Part shown: positions 18,453 to 27,843 of the stretch, piece after piece
Layout of the letters: the number at the start of each line of letters is the position of its first letter
Numbering within the stretch: position 1 is the stretch's first letter
Source: Treponema sp.
Lineage (GTDB): Bacteria > Spirochaetota > Spirochaetia > Treponematales > Treponemataceae
Assembly: GCA_017548565.1 (NCBI GenBank)
Contig: JAFYZU010000008.1
Coordinates: forward strand, 1-61,901
Reading direction: 5' to 3'
DNA length: 61,901 nt
Notes under the pieces: model-generated
Databases searched by the model: none
Seen by the model: the letters and a program-made list of their open reading frames with translations, nothing else
Told to the model about the DNA's origin: nothing
Program-made: the position numbers and the translations under genes

Positions 18453-19423
18453 TATATCAAACGCTCCTCCCCAGCTTTCTTAGCAAACCAGTTTGCAAAC
18501 AACAGCAGGAAGATGTTTACAACATTCTTAAAGATTCCGGCAGCAGTTGCCAGTGAGAAGTTGAACAACTTAAATCCGTACTTCAATACATAAAGATCTA
18601 CTGTATTTGCAACATCGATATTCAAACCATTCTGTAAGAAGAACGGCATTTCGAAGTTTGCATCAAGAATATGTCCGGCAGACATAATCATCATAATAAT
18701 AATTGTAGGCTTAATTCCAGGCAATGTAATATGCCAGATTTTTCTAAGACGTCCACAACCATCAATCTGTGCAGCTTCATACAAACATGGATCAATAGCA
18801 GTCATAGCACCAAGATATACGATTGTATTCCAACCTACTTCCTTCCATACATAAGTCCAACCAATGATATGCCAGAAGTATTTTGGAGTTGCAAGCCATT
18901 GAACCGGTTGTTTTACAAGATGAAGACCAGTCAATATATTATTTAAAATTCCGTCTTCAACGGAAAGAACATTCGCAACTAAACCTGTAACAATTACCCA
19001 TGAAAGGAAGTGAGGCAAATAAGAAACAGTCTGAACAAATCTCTTAATACCAACATTTCTGACTTCATTAAGGAATACAGCAATCAAAATAGCTGTAATA
19101 TAACCAAGAGCCGTAGAAATAAGACTCATTGCTACAGTATTTCTTAAAGCCAAAAGAAATTCTTTTTCTTTAAAAAGTTGAATAAACCATTTAAAACCAA
19201 CGACTTCCTGTTCGTTAAGCTTAAGATTAGGCTTATATCTCTGGAAAGCCATTGTCCATCCCCAGAGCGGGATATATCTGAACAGAATAATATAAAGAAC
19301 AAATGGTACAGACATTAAAATAAGCATTTTCTGCTTACCTAAAAGCTTCCATTTGCTTTTTCTGTTTGTAAGAACAGTCTCTGTCTGTTTTGCAGAAACA
19401 TTAATTGTTTTTTGATTTTTCAT
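18452..19423 (-). CDS. Carbohydrate ABC transporter permease, LplB type
   Basis: 323 residues, about six membrane helices, with a long basic cytoplasmic N-terminus (about 1-30). The characteristic RYIPLWGWTMAFQRYKP segment of LplB-like permeases is present, and the EAA loop LYEAAQIDGCGRLRKIWHIT lies around 215-235. It would form the membrane channel with the next permease. LplB-type systems typically import complex oligosaccharides such as pectin or xylan fragments. The substrate here is unknown. It is separated from the binding-protein gene by a terminator-like hairpin, which would lower its expression relative to the binding protein. Confidence 0.92.
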   Translation of the reverse strand: MKNQKTINVSAKQTETVLTNRKSKWKLLGKQKMLILMSVPFVLYIILFRYIPLWGWTMAFQRYKPNLKLNEQEVVGFKWFIQLFKEKEFLLALRNTVAMSLISTALGYITAILIAVFLNEVRNVGIKRFVQTVSYLPHFLSWVIVTGLVANVLSVEDGILNNILTGLHLVKQPVQWLATPKYFWHIIGWTYVWKEVGWNTIVYLGAMTAIDPCLYEAAQIDGCGRLRKIWHITLPGIKPTIIIMMIMSAGHILDANFEMPFFLQNGLNIDVANTVDLYVLKYGFKLFNFSLATAAGIFKNVVNIFLLLFANWFAKKAGEERLI

Positions 19424-19483
19424 TTAAAAAACACCCGTCAATAAATATTTTTTTATGTCAGAATTAAACTGACTGACTTTTTA

Positions 19484-19520
19484 AGTCAAAAAAAAGTCCA
19501 CAGAAAACCCGTGGACTTTT
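19484..19520 (-). terminator. Intrinsic terminator between binding-protein and permease genes
   Basis: AAAAGTCCAC (19492-19501) pairs perfectly with GTGGACTTTT (19511-19520). On the minus strand it is followed by a run of nine T residues. Partial read-through would give high binding-protein and low permease expression. A weaker hairpin CGGAAG/CTTCCG lies just upstream (about 19522-19548). Confidence 0.85.
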
Positions 19521-19594
19521 AGCGGAAGAGCATTTCTGCCCTTCCGTATATTAAGCGACACACAGTGTTTATCACTCAGTGCCAAAACTTAAAA

Positions 19595-21280
19595 CTAGTC
19601 CTGGAAACCACCGAATGCTTCTACACGGTTGTCAAGCTGCTGCTGCATGAACTTGTTGTATGTTTCTGTAAGAGGCTTGAGCAAGTCACAGTATGTCTTC
19701 CATGTTGCGTCGAAATCTTCTGGTTTACCCATGATCATCATAGGAAGATATTTTCTCTGAACTGTTTCGAAACCTGTCATAGCTACAGCTGCTTCTTCTT
19801 CGAATCCACCCTTTTCAGCAGATGGGTTACACTGCCACATTGGGTACCAGCCAGCGTTCTTTGGAGCGTTAGCATCGATAAGTTCTGCATAAGAACCTAC
19901 ACCGTAAGCTTTCCAGAGTTCGATATCAACAGCTTTCTGTGATACTTCATATTCCCAAGCAAGGTCGTCCATTGAACGAACATAACCTGAAGGAAGTTTT
20001 CCTTCCAGTTTTGGAGCTTCTTCTGCCCAGAGTGTAGCTCTGTTCTGCTGGATCCAGTTAGGATCTTTCTGCTGAGCTCTCTGTGCTTCAGTTCTTGATG
20101 GACGTCCTTCAGCATCTTTCTGCCAGTCTTCACCTTCAAATCCCCAGTAGAGAACTTTCTGGTTTTCTTCTTTAATCATTTCATCCATGAACTGGAGAAT
20201 CCTTATAGCTTTTTCTTCACCACATTTTGTTGTGAAACCATAACCTCTCTGGAGGTTAGGAAGAGACTGATCACGATAGTGAGGTTTTACCTTTTCATCG
20301 AATACTACAGGAAGTGGACAATATGTTCTTTCATCTTTACCTGCTGTCCAGAGTGTCTGTTCTGGTTCACCCATGAACTGCCATCCCTGAATGAACATAC
20401 CGAGTACACGACCCTGAGCGATCTTAGCATAGTACTGATCTCTGTTGTCTGTGAAAGAAGCAGGATCAATAAGACCTCTCTGGAAGTATCCGTTAGCAAG
20501 TTTGAACCATCTGTAAGCATTTTCATCAGTAAAGTTGTCTGTATAAACATATTTACCGTTTTCTAATGTTACGTGTCCGTTACCATCGTTAGGATATCCT
20601 GCAAGGAAGTTTGGAGGATTCCAAAGATCAAATGCTTCCCAGTCAGCTGTGATGATATTGAAAGGAATTGTTGGCATACCATCAATTGTCGGATATTTCT
20701 TGTAGTAAGCTTCAAGAAGATCGAAGTATTCATCGATGTACTTGATTTTTGGATACCCGAATTCTTTAAGAACAGCTTTCTGTACCCACCAACCATTCTG
20801 GTTGTAATATGTATCAGATGGAGCTCCATCAATTACACCATAGTTAGGAAGTGAATAGATGTGTTCTTTAATAATCTTACCGTTAGCATCTTTTTCTGAA
20901 TCCTGGTCGATCATTTTCTTCCAAGCTGAAGAATAGTGCTTCATAAGATTTGGACAATATTTTTCAAGTAAAGGCTTGATATCGATAAGACATCCAGCTC
21001 CCTGGAATTTTTCTGAGTCAACTTCAACTAAGTCAGGAAGGTCTCCAGAAGCGATAAGTACACCAATTTTCTGGTCTTTATCACCAACTAAGATATCCCA
21101 AGAGAAAGTAACACCGAATTTTTCTTCGATCCACTTATAAGTCTTGTTATCCTCTGGAGGCTGCTGTCTCTGCTGAATTGTGAAAACAGAAATGTTAAGT
21201 GGAGCTTTTTTTCCACCTTTACAGCCAATAAGACTAAATGCCATCAATAATGACATACAAACTAATAATGACTTTTTCAT
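19595..21280 (-). CDS. Extracellular sugar-binding lipoprotein of the ABC transporter (LplA-like)
   Basis: 561 residues with a lipoprotein signal: basic KK, a hydrophobic stretch, and lipobox SLIGC with C20 as the lipidated residue. The body resembles large family-1 solute-binding proteins of LplB/LplC systems (IQQRQQPPEDNKTYKWIEEKFG near the mature N-terminus, and NPPNFLAGYPNDGNG). It would capture oligosaccharides at the outer face of the inner membrane or the periplasm. I start at the ATG at 21280, 6 bases after AGGAGG; the frame is open one codon further to a TTG. Confidence 0.9.
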   Translation of the reverse strand: MKKSLLVCMSLLMAFSLIGCKGGKKAPLNISVFTIQQRQQPPEDNKTYKWIEEKFGVTFSWDILVGDKDQKIGVLIASGDLPDLVEVDSEKFQGAGCLIDIKPLLEKYCPNLMKHYSSAWKKMIDQDSEKDANGKIIKEHIYSLPNYGVIDGAPSDTYYNQNGWWVQKAVLKEFGYPKIKYIDEYFDLLEAYYKKYPTIDGMPTIPFNIITADWEAFDLWNPPNFLAGYPNDGNGHVTLENGKYVYTDNFTDENAYRWFKLANGYFQRGLIDPASFTDNRDQYYAKIAQGRVLGMFIQGWQFMGEPEQTLWTAGKDERTYCPLPVVFDEKVKPHYRDQSLPNLQRGYGFTTKCGEEKAIRILQFMDEMIKEENQKVLYWGFEGEDWQKDAEGRPSRTEAQRAQQKDPNWIQQNRATLWAEEAPKLEGKLPSGYVRSMDDLAWEYEVSQKAVDIELWKAYGVGSYAELIDANAPKNAGWYPMWQCNPSAEKGGFEEEAAVAMTGFETVQRKYLPMMIMGKPEDFDATWKTYCDLLKPLTETYNKFMQQQLDNRVEAFGGFQD

Positions 21281-21390
21281 CAAAGTCCTCCTTTTTTTGT
21301 TACCTTTTATTATAGGGTAAAGCGTTTAATAACGTTAATTTAGGTTACGACGAGATTTAATAAAAAAATACAACTAAAGTATCTTGTTTT

Positions 21391-22776
21391 TTATAAAATT
21401 GTCTCATTATCTTGAGATTGATGACATTTTGTATCAAAAACCATCTTATTCGGTGTTTTTGTACCGAAAACATCCCACTGAGGCAGTTTATTCTCTTCAA
21501 AGTCGATTCCGTTAGGATTACCGGTTTTTATAAAGTTACACAGGTAATTGCACATCTGTCGGGCAACATCATACTGCACTCCGGTAAAAGGACGCCAGCA
21601 TTTTGCAAGAGTTTCAAACCAGAACCACAAATCTACCGAATGAAATTTTCCGGGATTATCCCAGCCTGGAATCGGTACGTCAAATTCATAATACCAGTTT
21701 GAAGAAGGAAGTCCTCTCTTTTCAAGAATCTTCTGATATTCCCACACGCCAAGCTTTATTACGCTGAGCGTACGGTCTGTATCAGGAATAGGAAATTTAA
21801 ATTCATCTGTAGTCTGGCCGAGAAGCATCGGCACAGGTTCAAAGGATGACTCTTCTGCACAATCAAAAAAATCACCTTTAACGAATTTATCATCACGGAA
21901 CGGCAACCAGTACTGGATTGATTTTTCAAATCCGCCGAAATCAGACCACTTCTGTCTTATGAAGGCAGTATCGAGTTTACGTGCTTCTGCAAGATTCTTT
22001 ACTCCCATAAAATCAAAAAATTCAATTCCAAGCTTTTCCTGCTCCTCAAGATTTCTTGTTTTAAACATCTGAAAAAGAGGATTCTTTAAAATACCGCTGT
22101 GTACTGCAGCCCGTTTAAAAAGATTATTTTCACGTCCATAGGAAATCTGATGAAGGACGCTTCCTCCTCCTGCTGACTGACCACCGATCGTAATGTTTTC
22201 AGGATCACCACCAAAAGCAGCAATATTTTCCTTTACCCATCGCATTGCACAGCGCTGATCGAGCAATCCGAAATTTCCAGGTTCATCAGGATTTTCTTTT
22301 GTAATTTCAGGATGAGCGATAAAACCGAATACGTTCAATCTGTAGTTCATGGTTACAACTACTATTCCGCGGCGTGCAATTCGTTCACCGTCAAATTCCA
22401 TTTCTGCACTGAATCCGGTCTGCCATCCGCCTCCATAAATCCATACATATACAGGAAGCTTTTCATCTGCCTTTTTTGCCGGAGTCCATACATTCAGATA
22501 AAGACAATCCTCACTCATCGGCTGGTCAGGATCCACAGACCATTCACGGCAGTACAAATCGTCAGGATTATAATATGGAGTCGGCTGAACTGCTATCGGT
22601 GAAAAATCAAAAGCTTTAAGTACACCTTCCCATTTATCGGCCGGCACAGGAGCATGAAAACGTAAATCTCCTACAGGCGGCTTTGCATAAGGGATGCCTT
22701 TAAATGCAGTTATTCTCGGATCTGCAGCGGCAATTCCCTGAACTATTCCTTGTTTAACAGTTACCTTTCTTAACAT
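21391..22776 (-). CDS. Type-B carboxylesterase
   Basis: 461 residues of the alpha/beta-hydrolase carboxylesterase family: AFKGIPYAKPPVGDLRF near the start, SEDCLYLNVWTP, oxyanion loop YGGGWQTG, and the nucleophile elbow GGQSAGG with S201. A His in GKFHSVDLWFWF fits the usual catalytic His. Polysaccharide-linked members remove acetyl or feruloyl groups, which would suit the neighbouring sugar transporter, but the substrate is not visible. No signal peptide, so probably cytoplasmic. GAGG precedes the ATG. It lies 110 bases upstream of the transporter gene, in the same direction. Confidence 0.9.
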   Translation of the reverse strand: MLRKVTVKQGIVQGIAAADPRITAFKGIPYAKPPVGDLRFHAPVPADKWEGVLKAFDFSPIAVQPTPYYNPDDLYCREWSVDPDQPMSEDCLYLNVWTPAKKADEKLPVYVWIYGGGWQTGFSAEMEFDGERIARRGIVVVTMNYRLNVFGFIAHPEITKENPDEPGNFGLLDQRCAMRWVKENIAAFGGDPENITIGGQSAGGGSVLHQISYGRENNLFKRAAVHSGILKNPLFQMFKTRNLEEQEKLGIEFFDFMGVKNLAEARKLDTAFIRQKWSDFGGFEKSIQYWLPFRDDKFVKGDFFDCAEESSFEPVPMLLGQTTDEFKFPIPDTDRTLSVIKLGVWEYQKILEKRGLPSSNWYYEFDVPIPGWDNPGKFHSVDLWFWFETLAKCWRPFTGVQYDVARQMCNYLCNFIKTGNPNGIDFEENKLPQWDVFGTKTPNKMVFDTKCHQSQDNETIL

Positions 22777-22864
22777 AACTTACCTCTGTTAAACAATTAT
22801 AAATCATCCTCTTCAAAAAAACACAAAAAAGTACGCATTTTTTTTATAGAAAAGTCTTATAAGA

Positions 22865-23731
22865 TTATTTTACGCTGGCAACGGTTGAAGGAACTATTAT
22901 TGTCCGTCCGCGTTTCTGATACTGCTTTGGGGTTACGAGCATATAATGCTTGAAGATTTTTGAATAATACTGAATATTATTGAAGCCGTTCTCTGTTGCA
23001 ATCTGAGTAATGTTCTTGTCGGAATAAATCAAATCAATGCAGGATTTTTCTATTCTATATTTATTTACATAATCGGTATAGTTCATACCGGTTGCATTTT
23101 TAAACATCCTGATGAAATGACTTTTACTGTATGCGGTCAGTTCCAGCAGATCTTCAAGGCTCAGGTTTTCACGATAATGTTCCTTTATATATAGAAGAGC
23201 ACTTTCAATCACGGAATTAGGAGTCATCCTTTTTACAGCGTCAATCTCTGTTGAAATTTCTACAAACTGATTTGTCTGAATTATAAACGAAATGATTCTG
23301 AACAACACGGCTTTTATAAGAAACTGATATCCGAAGCCTGCATCTTTCTGCTTTTGTACGATGGATTCAATTTCTTTTTCAATCTCTTCTGAAAGCTCAA
23401 GAAAACGTTTTATCCGTAAATGCTCAAAAACCTGACGGGATGCATCACTTTCATCACCGAAAACAGAAGAATCAAAACAGATTGCATAATAATGAAACTG
23501 TTCTTCTTTTTTCACAGGCTTTACATAATGATTTGAGCCTGGTTCAAGGAAAATACAATCGCCAGCCTTTATCTGATATTCCTTTTCATCAATTCCGATG
23601 AGGCATTCACCCTTTGTTAAATAGAATATTTCGCATTCGATATGATGATGAGGTGTCGTAAAATAAATGTCCTGAGAAAAAATACCGATGGGAAAGTCAG
23701 TGGTTCCGTTAAAAATTATTTCTTTTTCCAT
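22865..23731 (-). CDS. AraC-family regulator with N-terminal cupin
   Basis: 288 residues. A cupin sensor (about 20-90, with HHHIECEIFYLTKGE and GDCIFLEPGSNHYV) precedes a double HTH of AraC type (about 190-285: YSKSHFIRMFKNATGMNYTDYV and ATENGFNNIQYYSKIFKHYM). Such proteins usually activate sugar-use genes, and the esterase and transporter genes lie just downstream on the same strand. It starts only 3 bases after the pyrC stop, so it is likely translated by coupling from the pyr transcript unless it has an internal promoter. Confidence 0.93.
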   Translation of the reverse strand: MEKEIIFNGTTDFPIGIFSQDIYFTTPHHHIECEIFYLTKGECLIGIDEKEYQIKAGDCIFLEPGSNHYVKPVKKEEQFHYYAICFDSSVFGDESDASRQVFEHLRIKRFLELSEEIEKEIESIVQKQKDAGFGYQFLIKAVLFRIISFIIQTNQFVEISTEIDAVKRMTPNSVIESALLYIKEHYRENLSLEDLLELTAYSKSHFIRMFKNATGMNYTDYVNKYRIEKSCIDLIYSDKNITQIATENGFNNIQYYSKIFKHYMLVTPKQYQKRGRTIIVPSTVASVK

Positions 23732-23734
23732 TAG

Positions 23735-25243
23735 TTACCGTTCAAAAACCTTCCGGCCGTCGATGAACAAAGCGTGGACCTTTCCAATCAAGGTTTTTCC
23801 TTCAAAAGGAGTTGCACGTCCCTTACTGCAGAACACTCTCGAATCAACAGTCCATTCTTCATCGCAGTCAATCAAAGTCAGATCTGCATCATAACCCGGT
23901 TTTAAAAGTCCCTTCTGAAGGCCAAGTATTCGTGCGGGATTTGCAGACATAAGCTGAGACAATCTTCCCGGATTAAACTGATTCTGTTTTACAAGAACAG
24001 TATTACAGATTCCGAATGCAGTTTCCAGACCTGTAAAACCGGGACTTCCCATTGCCTTATCTTCGGCGGTATGCGGGGCATGATCGGTAGAAATTACATC
24101 TACAGTTCCGTCACGAAGCGCTTCGAGTAAAGCAATCCTGTCTTCTTCAGAACGAAGCGGTGGATTTACAAGGGCACGTATAAATGGCTCATCTGTTCCG
24201 CACAAAGCAAGATGATGCGGAGTTACCTCACAAGTGATTTCATACGAAAGCTTATTTGCAGGAGGATTATACTTTTTGTTTTCTTCAAACGAATTATATG
24301 CATCGTCTGCATTATCTGCTGCATTTTCCTGAAGCTCATTAAAAAGTTCATTTTTTGCATAATGAATTGCATCTATTGAATTTGCAGTGCTTACATGACA
24401 AAGATGAATCCTGCAGCCCGCCTGTTTTGCAAGCATTATATTTCTGACAGTTGCAATATCCTCTGCAAGCGCCAGATATTCGTTGGCTTTTTTCAAGGCT
24501 TCATCAATCTTAAAAAGAGAAGCTTCGTCTATATCATCATCGTCGTCAAGAGTTCCCCAGGCAGAAAGTCCGCAGGTCTTCATTATTTCAAGCGCTTCCT
24601 TTCTATAAGGATTTGCGGCAATTGCAAGAGTCGGATCTTCACAATGACAGCTTACTACAATTCCTTTTTCGGCCGCAATTCTCATTCCTTCAAGCATTAC
24701 CGAAGAAGAAAGCACATCGCGACCATCCTCCGAAATAACCGGGATGTATTTTTTGTCTAGGTTCTTCAAATGAGATACATCTTCCCCGCTGAAATTTTTT
24801 GTAATGCTCACCGTCTGGAACAAATGGGTCAATCCTATTTTAGCGGCTGATTTTTCTATCTGTAATGCAGTATCAATTGATGAAATAACAGGATTCGTAT
24901 TTGGCATTGCTACGACAGTTCCGTATCCTCCTGCCGCTGCTGCATGAAGTCCGCTTTCAAGATCTTCCTTCTGAGTCTGACCCGGATACCGCATATGAAC
25001 ATGCATGTCGATAAATGCAGGTGTAATTGTAAGACCCCGGGCATCATATAAATCTAATTTACAATTATCATCACAGCCGTCTTCCTTTAACACGGAATGA
25101 GCAAGAGCAGATGCAGTGTTCGGTGATGTAAAATATCCCTGAAAAACCGCACGGATCTGATTATCCTCTATGAGAAGAGCTCCCGGAGAATCGATTGATT
25201 CATCAAGTAACTGTGCATTGTAAATTAGAACTGCTTTAGTCAT
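23735..25243 (-). CDS. pyrC: Dihydroorotase
   Basis: Amidohydrolase of 502 residues. Metal-binding signatures are FIDMHVHMRYPGQTQKED (HxH), a CHCE segment, CEVTPHHLAL and STDHAPHTAEDK. It closes carbamoyl-aspartate to dihydroorotate. It is about 70 residues longer than common type I dihydroorotases. The excess lies in two acidic, Asn/Asp/Glu-rich insertions: one with LDDDDDIDEAS and a helix, and one before CEVTPHH (NELQENAADNADDAY). It follows pyrI by 14 bases in a pyrB-pyrI-pyrC order. Confidence 0.93.
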   Translation of the reverse strand: MTKAVLIYNAQLLDESIDSPGALLIEDNQIRAVFQGYFTSPNTASALAHSVLKEDGCDDNCKLDLYDARGLTITPAFIDMHVHMRYPGQTQKEDLESGLHAAAAGGYGTVVAMPNTNPVISSIDTALQIEKSAAKIGLTHLFQTVSITKNFSGEDVSHLKNLDKKYIPVISEDGRDVLSSSVMLEGMRIAAEKGIVVSCHCEDPTLAIAANPYRKEALEIMKTCGLSAWGTLDDDDDIDEASLFKIDEALKKANEYLALAEDIATVRNIMLAKQAGCRIHLCHVSTANSIDAIHYAKNELFNELQENAADNADDAYNSFEENKKYNPPANKLSYEITCEVTPHHLALCGTDEPFIRALVNPPLRSEEDRIALLEALRDGTVDVISTDHAPHTAEDKAMGSPGFTGLETAFGICNTVLVKQNQFNPGRLSQLMSANPARILGLQKGLLKPGYDADLTLIDCDEEWTVDSRVFCSKGRATPFEGKTLIGKVHALFIDGRKVFER

Positions 25244-25257
25244 CTTCTGTTTACCTG

Positions 25258-25692
25258 TTAATTAGTTGCTCCTGCAAGATAAAGTGTATCACAATATTCA
25301 CAACGGTAAAGTCCCTTTGCTTTATCTGCAAGAATAAATGTCGGATTAACATAATGCTCTGTCTGAGTTATGCATCGTGGATTTTTACAGTTGAAAACAC
25401 CGCTGACTTTTGAAGGAAGCTCCATTGTTATTTTACGGACAATTTTTTCATCCTCAATAACATTTACGCAGATGTTCGGATCTATAAATCCAAGTACAGA
25501 ATAATCTATATTGATGATATTATCAATTTTGATTATGTCTTTTTTACCCGATTTTTCTGAGTTTACATTCTGAATCAAACAAGATGTAAAAGGCGCTTTG
25601 TCCAGACCAAGCCACTGATATATTTTCCAGCCGGAACCAGCACGGATATGATCTATTACAAGACCATTCTTGATTGTATTTACGTTTAACAT
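25258..25692 (-). CDS. pyrI: Aspartate carbamoyltransferase regulatory chain
   Basis: 144 residues. The N-terminal allosteric domain includes NGLVIDHIRAGSGWKIYQWL, and the C-terminal zinc domain has the four cysteines CKNPRC and CEYC. PyrI binds CTP/ATP and controls PyrB in class B ATCase holoenzymes. It lies 9 bases downstream of pyrB with AGGAGG before its ATG. Its presence predicts an allosterically regulated enzyme, like that of enterobacteria. Confidence 0.95.
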   Translation of the reverse strand: MLNVNTIKNGLVIDHIRAGSGWKIYQWLGLDKAPFTSCLIQNVNSEKSGKKDIIKIDNIINIDYSVLGFIDPNICVNVIEDEKIVRKITMELPSKVSGVFNCKNPRCITQTEHYVNPTFILADKAKGLYRCEYCDTLYLAGATN

Positions 25693-25701
25693 CTGAGCCT
25701 C

Positions 25702-26625
25702 CTATAACGAACCGGTAATTTTTGCGATAAGTGCCATACGCGCATACATTCCGTATTTTACCTGCTTGAAATATGCGGCCCTCGGATCATCATCTACTTC
25801 CGGTGTAATTTCATTTACCCTTGGAAGAGGATGAAGAACTATCATATTCTTTTTTGCCATCTTCATCTTTTCTTTATCGAGAATGTAACTGTCCTTCAGG
25901 CGGATGTAATCCTGTTCGTTGAAAAACCTTTCCTTCTGTACACGAGTCATATAAAGGATGTCGAGCTGATCTATTACAGTATCAAGACTTTCAACAATTT
26001 CGTATTTTATGTTGCAGGGTTCAAGAATGTTCGTAATTAAATAATCGGGAACTGTCAGTTCTTTAGGACTTATGAAAATAAATTTGTTTCCCTTAAAATG
26101 TCTGAGTGCCTCTGCAAGTGAATGAACCGTACGTCCGAATTTCAAATCACCGCAGAAACCAACAGTATGATTTTCAAGACTTCCTGTAAGCTGTCTGATT
26201 GTTACAAGATCAGTAAGTGTCTGCGTAGGATGGAAATGACCGCCGTCACCAGCATTAATGACAGGGCACGAAGAATATTTACTTGCAAGAAAAGCAGCAC
26301 CTTCTTTTGGATTACGCATTGCTATTACATCTGCATAAGATGATACAACCCTGATTGTATCGGCAAGAGTTTCTCCTTTTACCGACGATGTATTGTCTGC
26401 ATCTGAAAAGCCTTCTACAGAACCTCCGAGGCGAAGCATTGCGGCTTCAAACGAAAGACGTGTCCTGGTGCTCGGCTCAAAAAAAAGTGTCGCAAGAATT
26501 TTCCCGCGACACACCTCATTAAAAGATTTAGGATCTACAATAATCTGTTCTGCCAGTGAACAAATTTCTTCAATTTCAGAAACTGATAAATCATCAGGCT
26601 GAATTAAATGACGTCCTGCTAACAT
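25702..26625 (-). CDS. pyrB: Aspartate carbamoyltransferase catalytic chain
   Basis: 307 residues, a typical length. The carbamoyl-phosphate signature is [16 protein letters not shown], followed by [29 protein letters not shown] and [10 protein letters not shown]. It condenses carbamoyl phosphate with aspartate, the first committed pyrimidine step. First gene of a pyrB-pyrI-pyrC unit, with GGGAG 6-7 bases before the ATG. No clear PyrR site or attenuator is seen in the 91-bp gap to the divergent FMN_bind gene. Confidence 0.97.
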   Translation of the reverse strand: MLAGRHLIQPDDLSVSEIEEICSLAEQIIVDPKSFNEVCRGKILATLFFEPSTRTRLSFEAAMLRLGGSVEGFSDADNTSSVKGETLADTIRVVSSYADVIAMRNPKEGAAFLASKYSSCPVINAGDGGHFHPTQTLTDLVTIRQLTGSLENHTVGFCGDLKFGRTVHSLAEALRHFKGNKFIFISPKELTVPDYLITNILEPCNIKYEIVESLDTVIDQLDILYMTRVQKERFFNEQDYIRLKDSYILDKEKMKMAKKNMIVLHPLPRVNEITPEVDDDPRAAYFKQVKYGMYARMALIAKITGSL

Positions 26626-26704
26626 TCTTTTCTCCCGTTCTAGATTTTTTTGAGCATATCATAAAAGAATGATTTAGTGAATAGTACCTTTTTTAATAAT
26701 TCAC

Positions 26705-26710
26705 TATAAT
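26705..26710 (+). promoter_or_regulatory. -10 box of the FMN_bind-queH unit, probably leaderless
   Basis: Perfect TATAAT followed by exactly 6 bases (TACATT) and the ATG at 26717. No convincing -35 box and no Shine-Dalgarno. Confidence 0.55.
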
Positions 26711-26716
26711 TACATT

Positions 26717-27130
26717 ATGAAATCATCTTTTCTGGATAAAAAAAATACAATTTTTTTCCTTATAGTTTTCTGCGGAATCCTTCTTTTTATATCATTTCTG
26801 CAGAACAAACAGAAACAGAATCTGGAGGAAGCAAAAAAACTTCCTTTTTATAATACAAAACTTGAAGAAGTATCGGACGGGATCTTCAGCGGTAAAACAA
26901 CGACCTCTTTCATGCACCTTCAGCTTGATGTAACGGTAAAAAACCATTCTATTACTGATATCAAAATAATTGAAAATAAGGGCTCTTATGGTCAGAAATC
27001 GGCTCAGATAATTCAAAGCATGATAAAAGAAAACAAGACAGTTGTTCCTCTGATAAAAGGAGATGAAACAGGAAGCCTTGTTTTTATAAGCTGTGTTGAT
27101 GATGCTTTGCAAAAGGGATTAAACAGATAA
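26717..27130 (+). CDS. Membrane-anchored FMN-binding-domain protein
   Basis: 137 residues: one N-terminal membrane helix (about 10-30), then an FMN_bind-like domain with DGIFSGKTTTSFMHLQLDVTV and the strand HSITDIKIIENKG. The SGAT attachment motif of covalently flavinylated members is replaced by ETGS, so covalent FMN attachment is doubtful. Related domains occur in RnfG and NqrC electron carriers. It overlaps queH by one base (TAATG), so the two are translationally coupled. The link to queuosine reduction is only suggestive. Confidence 0.7.
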   Translation: MKSSFLDKKNTIFFLIVFCGILLFISFLQNKQKQNLEEAKKLPFYNTKLEEVSDGIFSGKTTTSFMHLQLDVTVKNHSITDIKIIENKGSYGQKSAQIIQSMIKENKTVVPLIKGDETGSLVFISCVDDALQKGLNR

Positions 27131-27804
27131 TGAAAAACACAAATTATCAGAAACAACTCGATAATCTTCTTGAACAGATAAAAAAAACAACGAGGTCTGT
27201 CCCCCCTGTCCCAAAACCATCGCTTCTGCTTCACGCATGCTGTGGTCCGTGCTCATCTTATGTCCTTGAATATTTGTGCAGTTATTTCAACATTACCGTT
27301 TATTACTATAATCCAAATATTTATCCGCAGAGTGAATATGAAAGGAGATTAAACGAACTCAAGGATTTCTATACAAAATTTCCGCCGGTTTTGAACAACA
27401 ACATTGTTATAATAGAAGAAAACTATAATCCCGATGATTTTTATAATGCAATCAATATAAAAAAAGAACCGTTTCTTGCTGATGAAAAAGAAAAAGGTGA
27501 ACGATGCCGTCGCTGCTATGAATTCCGTCTTAGAAAAGCATACGAATATGCAGTTAAACACAATTATGATTATTATTGCACGACACTCAGCATAAGTCCA
27601 TTTAAAGATGCAGATAAAATCAATCTGGAAGGTATTAAAATTGCACAGGACAATAATCCCTCGTCAACCGTTAAATGGCTCATGTCAGATTTTAAAAAGA
27701 AAAATGGATTTAAACGAAGCCTTGAATTAAGCGAAGAATATAATCTTTACAGGCAGCAGTACTGCGGATGCATCTATTCATTAAAGCAAATCATCGGAAA
27801 ATAA
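27130..27804 (+). CDS. queH: Epoxyqueuosine reductase QueH
   Basis: 224 residues with the QueH (DUF208) signature LLLHACCGPCSSYVLEYL (C37, C38, C41). Further cysteines sit in GERCRRCYEFRL and near the C-terminus in QQYCGCIYS, as expected for its Fe-S cluster and metal site. SISPFKDADKINLEG is conserved. QueH converts epoxyqueuosine to queuosine in tRNA anticodons, the last step of that modification. It is coupled to an FMN_bind gene and followed by an intrinsic terminator. Confidence 0.95.
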   Translation: MKNTNYQKQLDNLLEQIKKTTRSVPPVPKPSLLLHACCGPCSSYVLEYLCSYFNITVYYYNPNIYPQSEYERRLNELKDFYTKFPPVLNNNIVIIEENYNPDDFYNAINIKKEPFLADEKEKGERCRRCYEFRLRKAYEYAVKHNYDYYCTTLSISPFKDADKINLEGIKIAQDNNPSSTVKWLMSDFKKKNGFKRSLELSEEYNLYRQQYCGCIYSLKQIIGK

Positions 27805-27808
27805 AAAA

Positions 27809-27836
27809 CCTGTCCGCAGATTACAGACAGGCTTTT
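27809..27836 (+). terminator. Intrinsic terminator of FMN_bind-queH
   Basis: CCTGTC (27809-27814) pairs with GACAGG (27826-27831), with A residues before and CTTTTC after. Confidence 0.75.
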
Positions 27837-27843
27837 CGATTTA

